Below, in pieces: positions 58,398 through 64,000 of a stretch of 64,000 bases of DNA. Within the stretch, counting starts at the first letter, position 1, and each line of letters starts with the position of its first letter. Below the pieces are notes generated by a model, which saw nothing but the letters and a program-made list of their open reading frames with translations, was not told the origin of the DNA and did not search any database. Source of the DNA: Sphingobacterium daejeonense (lineage in GTDB: Bacteria > Bacteroidota > Bacteroidia > Sphingobacteriales > Sphingobacteriaceae). The position numbers and the translations under genes were made by a program. The stretch covers positions 806,001 through 870,000 of the forward strand of contig NZ_LR590470.1 of assembly GCF_901472535.1 (NCBI RefSeq), in the 5' to 3' direction.

Positions 58398-60815
58398 ATG
58401 CTATTACGTCTTAAACTATGTGCTTTATTGTTGTTGTTTTCAACGGTCCTTTTTGGACAAAGCAAAATTGAAGGAATTATCCATAACGAAGAAAATTCTG
58501 CCGTCAGTCAGGCTACCATTATATTGAAAAACCCTTTATCAGGAGATGAAAAATCAGTCAGTTCTAAAGATGATGGAAGTTTCTCTCTGGAAATCAAACC
58601 TGGAAGGTATGATCTGAAAATAACTTTATTGGGTTATTCCGAATTTCAGAAGAAGGATTTGGATATTCCCAATAATGGTTTGAAATTGGGAATTTTACAA
58701 TTAACAGCAATTTTTCAGAACATTGAGGAAATTCAGGTAACAGGTGAGCGCAAGCTTATTGAGAGGAAATCGGACCGTATGGTTATCAATATTGAGAATA
58801 GCGTTTTGTCTGAAGGTATGACGGCTCTCGAAATACTCCAACGAGCACCTGCTGTTAAAGTGGATGATGATGGGAATATCAGTATGCGCGGGAAGTCAGA
58901 TGTTGCAGTGATGATCAATGGAAAATTATCCTATCTATCACCAAAAGATTTGGCTACCCTCTTAAAGGGCACTCAGTCATCTTCCATAAAAAGCATTGAA
59001 CTGATTACAAATCCATCGGCGAAATATGATGCTCAAGGTATGGGCGGAATGATTAATATCGTGATGAAAAACGGGAAAAAGGCAGGCTATAACCTTTCTG
59101 TGAACAGTTTTGCTGGTGCCGGCAGAAAAGAAAGATATGGTGCGGGGTTCAATTTTAATAGCCAAATCAATAAATGGAATTTTAGTGCCGGTTATGATAG
59201 GGGGTATCGTGGGGAAAGGGAATATCGAAACTTTGACCGTTTCTTTGAGAAAAATCCCAATGATAGCCAAGCCAGGAAATCAATGCAATATTCTCAGACG
59301 GACGAACCTCTGGAAACTAACAATGCAAAAGTTGGAATTGATTTTCAAGCCTCTGAAAAACTTTCTATGGGATTAGCTTGGTCAGGCAGCTTCGGAACTT
59401 ATAAGAATTTCAATAACGGCTATAATAATATACTGTTTCTCAATGATGAAATGATATCGAATTCACTGACTGATAACAGCAATGTGAGCAAATGGAACAA
59501 CCATACTGTTATGGCAAATATTCAACATTCGATGGGAAAGAAGGAGCACCTTCTATCTGCTGATTTTGAATATATGAACGCAGATTATAAAGCCGATCAG
59601 GAGTTGAAGTCAGATTTTCAGAAGACAGCCTACCAGCCTAGTTTCTTTTCTCACAGAAAAAATAAAACACCATCATCCACTAAGCTTTATGTTGGTAAGT
59701 TAGACTATTTGCATCATCTAGGTGAACATCAGAATCTAGAGGTAGGTTGGAAAAGTAGTTTTGTTAAAGCAGATAATAATGCTATCAATGATACATTAAG
59801 AAACGGGCAATGGGTAAATGACAAAAGTACCAGCAATCATTTCTTATATGAGGAGAAAATTCATGCTGCCTATGCCAACTATCTTTTGGAGGCCAATGAT
59901 TGGAATATCACTGCTGGACTGCGATTTGAGGCGACCAATGCTTTAGGCAACCAATTGACCAATGCAGTTGTTAATGAGAGGAATTATAGCCATCTTTTTC
60001 CAAGTGCTTCTGTGAGCAGGAAAATCAACGATATGCACAGTTTGCAGGTCTCCTATAGCAGAAGGATCAATAGGCCGGATTATGAAAACCTTAATCCATT
60101 CCGTTATTATGTTGATGCCTTTGTGTTTTTTGAGGGGAATCCCTTGTTGCAACCTGAACTTGCCAACTCATTTGAACTGAATTATTCATTTGGCAGAAAC
60201 CTTCATGCCTCTTTCTATTATACCGATGTGAAAGATGTAATGACCAGTGTCCTCACTCAATTGCCGGAACAAAATGTTACGATCAGGTCGATTGCAAATA
60301 TTGAAAGTTTTAGAAATAAGGGTTTAAATATAAATCACACTTATTCTCCTGTTAGTTTCTGGACGACGATTAATAATGGAAACGTGTTTGAAAATCATTA
60401 TTTCGGATCTTTCAATAACGAGAAAATCGATAACCGGGAGTGGTCTTATTCCTTGCAGAGCACCCATGTTTTTAAATTTCCGAAAAGCTGGTCTTTTGAA
60501 CTGAATGGGCAATATAATTCACCCCAGACTGATGGTGTATTTCGTCAGAAAGGGAGGGGGTTTGTTTCTGCTGGAGTGATGAAATCGGTTTGGAATGATA
60601 AACTATCCTTAAAGCTTGCTGCCAATGATATATTCAAAACTATGAACTATCAAGCAGAGTCTCATATTGGAGGTGTAAGAATGCATCAAAAATTCAACTT
60701 GGATTCTAGGACCATATTGTTTTCAGCGACATTGAAAATAGGGAAAGAGATGAGCAAAAAGGGAAGGCAAAAGAGTGCTAGCGATGAGCAGAGCAGGGTT
60801 CGTGGAGGAAATTAA
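58398..60815 (+). CDS. Outer-membrane beta-barrel receptor-like protein
   Basis: 805 residues with a signal peptide (LKLCALLLLFSTVLFGQ). The N-terminal sandwich IEGIIHNEENSAVSQATIIL and plug-like EGMTALEILQRAPAVKVDDDGNISMRGKSDVAVMINGKLSY precede the barrel. It shares its architecture with the barrel gene at 40948-43440, so the two are paralogues. As the third gene of the putative iron operon it may take up a second ligand or help the receptor. Confidence 0.88.
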   Translation: MLLRLKLCALLLLFSTVLFGQSKIEGIIHNEENSAVSQATIILKNPLSGDEKSVSSKDDGSFSLEIKPGRYDLKITLLGYSEFQKKDLDIPNNGLKLGILQLTAIFQNIEEIQVTGERKLIERKSDRMVINIENSVLSEGMTALEILQRAPAVKVDDDGNISMRGKSDVAVMINGKLSYLSPKDLATLLKGTQSSSIKSIELITNPSAKYDAQGMGGMINIVMKNGKKAGYNLSVNSFAGAGRKERYGAGFNFNSQINKWNFSAGYDRGYRGEREYRNFDRFFEKNPNDSQARKSMQYSQTDEPLETNNAKVGIDFQASEKLSMGLAWSGSFGTYKNFNNGYNNILFLNDEMISNSLTDNSNVSKWNNHTVMANIQHSMGKKEHLLSADFEYMNADYKADQELKSDFQKTAYQPSFFSHRKNKTPSSTKLYVGKLDYLHHLGEHQNLEVGWKSSFVKADNNAINDTLRNGQWVNDKSTSNHFLYEEKIHAAYANYLLEANDWNITAGLRFEATNALGNQLTNAVVNERNYSHLFPSASVSRKINDMHSLQVSYSRRINRPDYENLNPFRYYVDAFVFFEGNPLLQPELANSFELNYSFGRNLHASFYYTDVKDVMTSVLTQLPEQNVTIRSIANIESFRNKGLNINHTYSPVSFWTTINNGNVFENHYFGSFNNEKIDNREWSYSLQSTHVFKFPKSWSFELNGQYNSPQTDGVFRQKGRGFVSAGVMKSVWNDKLSLKLAANDIFKTMNYQAESHIGGVRMHQKFNLDSRTILFSATLKIGKEMSKKGRQKSASDEQSRVRGGN

Positions 60816-60838
60816 TTTGAAGTATATAGTTAACATGA

Positions 60839-60870
60839 AAATGGGCTTCGATTTTGAAGCCCATTTCTTT
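60839..60870. terminator. Bidirectional terminator between the barrel gene and the LptF/G gene
   Basis: Stem AAATGGGCTTC and its complement around GATTTT. Confidence 0.85.
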
Positions 60871-60884
60871 TATTTTACAAGATT

Positions 60885-62357
60885 TTATGCAGGAGAACTT
60901 TTGTTCTCTTTGATTTCTTTTTTCTTATTGAAGAATCCGATTATTTTGTTCCATATTGCCTGCGCCTTGATCTTATATTGATCGGCATCAAATAATGCGG
61001 AATCGGAGGTAGATTTATAAGTCAGGAATATTGCCAATGGCGTCAGTACAATGATGGCCATCCACATACCCCACATAGGTGTAAGACTGGCATCTTTTGC
61101 TGCCTTTTCGGACACTGTAGCTATGACGTGGTAGATTAAGAAAAATATAATCGCCATAACAACGGGTAATCCCAAACCTCCTTTGCGGATAATTGCACCC
61201 AATGGTGCTCCAATGCCAAACAGTAATAGACAGGATACTGCGAGTGTGAATTTTCGGTGCCACTCAATGTCGTAACGGATATCCTTTTCAGCATACGGGC
61301 TGAACTCTGCCTCGCGGTTTACGGCCATATCTTTGATCTGCCGTGCTTGGCTCAATCCATTGTTGATTGCCATCCGCATCTGACCATTTTTCTCTAGATC
61401 GGGCAATCCTACCTTTGCCTTGGTCTGACCTGGATTGCCATTCCTGAAATAATCAGAATAATAATTGACATATCGCTTGGCTTCGGTAGAATTAATGCGT
61501 TCCAGGCTGTCGATCTGAATCCTGTTGGAATCCGAGTACATCCTGAGTTGTTTCAAGTTCAACATCTGATGATGGGACCTAAACAGTTCCTGGTCGGTCC
61601 TGTTCATGGCAAAACTGCCCATGTCAAATTTGGTGGTAGTCTCTTTAAACCTGAATCGGGTGAACTGTTGTCTAGGATCGTATCGTTTTGCGTTCTCAGA
61701 CCTTGAGTCTTCGTATCTTACTCCATCCTTTAATTCCAAAACCATATAGTTATTATCCGCTGAATTCTGGATGTACCCCTCTTTAGCGAAAGTTACGTTA
61801 GTTGCAGTACCACCAGAAGGATGCTCATAGATCATCAGGTCATGCAGAGTTGTACCATCTTCACTCTTTCCTTTCGCACGGATGGAATAGCCAGGGATGG
61901 TATTGTTGAAAACGCCAGGTTTAATAAAGAAATCGGCTTTTTTCTTTCTTACATCATATAGCAAGGATCCCATTTTCAAGTTTACCACCGGTAGGATATA
62001 ATCCGAAAAGAGAAAAGAACCTGCACTGAACAGCCCCACCACAATAAACAACGGAGTCATTGCCTTACGTAAGGAAACTCCGGCAGCCTTAATAGCGACA
62101 AGCTCATAACTCTCACCCAAGTTTCCGAAGGTCATGATGGAAGACAAGAGCATGGATAATGGCAATGCCATCGATAGCTGGACAGCACATTGATAACTCA
62201 ACAGTTCCAGAATCACATACCATTGAAACCCTTTACCAATGAGATCATCAATGTATTTGAATAAAAACAACATCAACAATACAAACATGACAATAAAGAA
62301 AGTCACCAAGAAGGGCTTTATAAATGCTTGTAATATGAGTAAGTTTACTTTTTTCAT
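60885..62357 (-). CDS. LptF/LptG family permease
   Basis: 490 residues from the ATG at 62357. Six membrane helices, three at each end, surround a periplasmic jellyroll of about 250 residues. The start KKVNLLILQAFIKPFLVTFFIVMFVLLMLFLFKYID and AIKAAGVSLRKAMTPLF (coupling helix) are typical. LptF and LptG extract lipopolysaccharide from the inner membrane with LptB; from one gene it is not possible to say which of the two this is. A minus-strand -7 box TATATTTG lies at 62413-62420. Confidence 0.9.
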   Translation of the reverse strand: MKKVNLLILQAFIKPFLVTFFIVMFVLLMLFLFKYIDDLIGKGFQWYVILELLSYQCAVQLSMALPLSMLLSSIMTFGNLGESYELVAIKAAGVSLRKAMTPLFIVVGLFSAGSFLFSDYILPVVNLKMGSLLYDVRKKKADFFIKPGVFNNTIPGYSIRAKGKSEDGTTLHDLMIYEHPSGGTATNVTFAKEGYIQNSADNNYMVLELKDGVRYEDSRSENAKRYDPRQQFTRFRFKETTTKFDMGSFAMNRTDQELFRSHHQMLNLKQLRMYSDSNRIQIDSLERINSTEAKRYVNYYSDYFRNGNPGQTKAKVGLPDLEKNGQMRMAINNGLSQARQIKDMAVNREAEFSPYAEKDIRYDIEWHRKFTLAVSCLLLFGIGAPLGAIIRKGGLGLPVVMAIIFFLIYHVIATVSEKAAKDASLTPMWGMWMAIIVLTPLAIFLTYKSTSDSALFDADQYKIKAQAIWNKIIGFFNKKKEIKENKSSPA

Positions 62358-62412
62358 GTTAACTAATCTGACCAATTTTCACGCTTGAAGACTCAATTGT
62401 ATGGTCCTGATG

Positions 62413-62420
62413 CAAATATA
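62413..62420 (-). promoter_or_regulatory. Candidate -7 box for the LptF/G gene
   Basis: The minus strand reads TATATTTG (TAnnTTTG), about 55 bases before the start codon. Confidence 0.4.
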
Positions 62421-62498
62421 CGCTTTTTGTATTCTGAAAAATGTTAGAAAATCGTTAAACGTTTCCTTGATCTTTCCAGTGATATCTTGAAATACAAA

Positions 62499-62525
62499 GA
62501 GCCCCTAAACATAGTCTAGGGGCTC
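62499..62525 (-). terminator. Terminator of the START-like gene
   Basis: Stem GAGCCCCTA and its complement around a short loop; T-containing tail on the minus strand. Confidence 0.8.
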
Positions 62526-62542
62526 AGCGATTAAAATCTTTT

Positions 62543-62921
62543 TTATGCTCCAATAACTCTTTGTAGGTACCCAATAGAGTTATTCCAGATTAGTTTTCTG
62601 TCGTCCAGATTGTCTTCTTTTACATAATCCGTTACGCTTAGCGCTACATCATTTGTCAATTCATCTTGGATAATTTCAATTTCAAAGAAATAGGGGTTCA
62701 TCATCCAGCCACTTGAACTTGACACTTTTGTTTTCTTTTGTTGCAATCAGCTTTGCACGGTGAGACTCGTTGTCCCAAATAAATTCATAAATACCATCGT
62801 GATAATTCACATCATCTGCAAACCATTGAGCAAGTTCATTTGGCTCCTGGAGGTAAGGAAAGAGAATTCTAGGTGAAGAATTTAATACATATTCTAAATT
62901 TAATTTAATCTTTTCTGCCAT
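62543..62921 (-). CDS. START-like (SRPBCC) domain protein, one frameshift
   Basis: The N-terminal piece MAEKIKLNLEYVLNSSPRILFPYLQEPNELAQWFADDVN ends in a false stop after KWLDDEP; the other frame continues YFFEIEIIQDELTNDVALSVTDYV to YLQRVIGA. An extra G in a four-G run at 62693-62696 (plus strand) explains it; corrected length is 125 residues. The fold is a small SRPBCC lipid- or ligand-binding cup, a family common in Bacteroidota. Function unknown. Confidence 0.85.
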
Positions 62922-63247
62922 ATGATATTTATAAGTAGATCTATTTTATTCTTGTTAGTAATCGCTTAGCATAATTTCATGCTACTTTTTGTAATAATAA
63001 TCATTTAATCCAATATTCAAAAAAATCTAATTAAAATCTTTATTCACAAAAACGGCATTATTAACAGTTTTAGGGCGTTGGTAAGTTTGTGAGGTAATGA
63101 AAAATAGGGTTATTATTCCATATGCTATCTTTTTGACTATAAATTGGTTGTGAATTTTCGGGTTTGTTTGGATGAATTATCCTCTAAAATTGTGTAAAAT
63201 ATTCTTTGATAATTATTCCTATTTGCTATCTTTGCATACCGAAAAAC
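62922..63247. other. Gap before tRNA-Met
   Basis: AT-rich 326 bp with no gene visible. It holds the tRNA promoter at 63205-63234; nothing else is recognised. Confidence 0.7.
63205..63234 (+). promoter_or_regulatory. Promoter of tRNA-Met
   Basis: TTTG (63205-63208), an 18-bp spacer and TATCTTTG (63227-63234) match the Bacteroidota housekeeping promoter in both boxes; the tRNA starts 13 bases after the -7 box. This is the best promoter match in the window. Confidence 0.8.
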
Positions 63248-63324
63248 GGCGGGGTAGCTCAGATGGTTAGAGCGCAGGATTCATAACCCTGAGGTCGGCA
63301 GTTCGATCCTGCTCCCCGCTACCA
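63248..63324 (+). tRNA. tRNA-Met (anticodon CAT)
   Basis: A full cloverleaf of 77 bases with encoded CCA. Acceptor GGCGGGG pairs with CCCCGCT (one G-U); D arm GCTC/GAGC; anticodon loop TTCATAA; T loop TTCGATC. The anticodon stem has an A-C mismatch next to the loop. A tRNA-Ile with lysidine-modified CAT is an alternative, but the acceptor and anticodon-loop context favour elongator Met. The 3' part is overlapped on the minus strand by the recombinase gene. Confidence 0.92.
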
Positions 63325-64000
63325 AAGTTGCGAAAGAGGTAAAATCCAGTCCTAATTCTGGTATACCTCTTTTTTTATTGCTTATAATTTGCTGAAAATA
63401 AGCTATATACGAAAAGAACTTATTTATTCGTGGGGTTCGACATTCATCTGTTTTCTTGCTATACGTTATACCCTTGGGGAAGAGCAAAAACTGTATGCGC
63501 TTCTTGGTGTTGTAGTCTGCTGAAACCCACTTTAAAGGCAATTCAAGGGCGATTTTGATAGCGAAACCCACGCTTTCATCGAGGTTCGACACTTGTTTAG
63601 AGAGTCTCATGAGATTCTTCTCGATTTCAGCTTTTTCTTCATTGTACTTGTCCCGGTACTTGTGGTACAGTTCACCGCCAATTTCTTCTTCGATATATCG
63701 TTCTTCCAGCCTATCTATCTTCTTTAAAATGTCCGAGTGTTGATTCTGTAGATTTCGGTATTCGTCCTGATCACCAGCGGTCAATTGATTGAATGTAGCG
63801 ACAGCCTGCTTAGTGATCGCTTTAATCATGTCCTTGGCTTTATCTACCTTAAACGTGTGTAGTAGCTGCTCGAATAGATTATTAAGGGCATTTGCACTCT
63901 TATTGTTATTACAGGCTTTCGTGTTACATTTGTAATAATATAGATTCTTCCGCTTTACAATATAGCCACGCATCGGCTTTCCGCAATGATCGCACATTAG
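63281..64000 (-). CDS. Large serine recombinase, C-terminal part (cut by window edge)
   Basis: The frame is open from the right edge. It contains the recombinase zinc beta-ribbon CDHCGKPMRGYIVKRKNLYYYKCNTKACNN, then a coiled coil (DKAKDMIKAITKQA ... EIEKNLMRLSKQVSNLDES) typical of large serine integrases. The last residues (TLVAGSRIELPTSGL) are encoded by the antisense strand of tRNA-Met, stopping inside it. The N-terminal resolvase catalytic domain lies beyond the window. It is likely the integrase of a mobile element or prophage inserted at this tRNA. Confidence 0.88.
   Translation of the reverse strand, partial: LMCDHCGKPMRGYIVKRKNLYYYKCNTKACNNNKSANALNNLFEQLLHTFKVDKAKDMIKAITKQAVATFNQLTAGDQDEYRNLQNQHSDILKKIDRLEERYIEEEIGGELYHKYRDKYNEEKAEIEKNLMRLSKQVSNLDESVGFAIKIALELPLKWVSADYNTKKRIQFLLFPKGITYSKKTDECRTPRINKFFSYIAYFQQIISNKKRGIPELGLDFTSFATLVAGSRIELPTSGL
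63333..63377 (+). terminator. Terminator after tRNA-Met
   Basis: Nine-bp stem AAAGAGGTA/TACCTCTTT with an inner CCAG/CTGG stem and a T tract. It lies inside the recombinase coding region on the other strand. Confidence 0.75.

Overview
The window is chromosomal DNA from a member of the Bacteroidota, most likely the family Sphingobacteriaceae (Sphingobacterium or Pedobacter type). The evidence is the Bacteroidota -7 promoter box TAnnTTTG in front of many genes, the long insert-bearing form of IspG, DUF4254 and DUF1080 proteins, carboxypeptidase-regulatory-domain outer-membrane barrels, an F-ATPase operon without atpD/atpC, and a fatty acid 2-hydroxylase-like gene of the kind expected in sphingolipid makers. 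This assignment is inferred from gene content, not from a marker search.

Layout. 1-2272: a YyaL/DUF255 thioredoxin-domain protein cut by the left edge and a SixA-type phosphatase. 2407-8946: an AT-rich surface-glycan block with four GT2, one GT4 and one GT9 glycosyltransferase plus a DUF4254 protein. 9027-16631: the membrane half of complex I (nuoHIJKLMN, minus strand) with its own -7 box and no nuoA-G beside it. 16869-22424: a META lipoprotein, ispG, a LiaF-like membrane protein and mlaE-mlaF. 22472-30783: an RlmI-like methyltransferase, purU, parE, a cupin and a PIF1/RecD-like helicase, separated by two repeat-rich gaps. 30923-36741: the ATP synthase operon (atpZ, an accessory membrane protein, atpB-E-F-H-A-G). 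36937-37591: a HigBA toxin-antitoxin pair, followed by 1.1 kb of repeats. 38701-40858: fatty acid hydroxylase, fabH and clpS. 40948-46146: an outer-membrane barrel, a DUF1080 lipoprotein, an SGNH hydrolase and a HAD nucleotidase. 46267-50587: a two-component system, a TPR-like protein, hemE, hemJ and a small barrel. 50599-53350: succinate-semialdehyde dehydrogenase and ribBA. 53545-60815: an AraC regulator divergent from a TonB siderophore receptor, a PepSY membrane protein and a second barrel, which look like one iron-uptake unit. 60885-62921: an LptF/G permease and a START-like protein. 63248-64000: tRNA-Met, with the 3' end of a large serine recombinase gene running antisense into it; this is the probable edge of an integrated element.

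Two properties cut across the window. First, ten genes, most of them housekeeping, are broken by 14 single-base indels. In every case undoing the indels restores a full-length protein, so the simplest reading is sequencing or assembly error rather than gene decay. Second, the gene-free gaps carry several families of short repeats: a GTGG..GGTG-tccc-CACC..CCAC palindrome, a TATAATAGT-plus-GC-hairpin unit, heptad arrays, 11-bp-period arrays and a perfect 62-bp palindrome. No transposase for them is visible here.

I did not find a clearly new multi-gene system. The most unusual material is the non-coding repeat architecture and the recombinase/tRNA junction.
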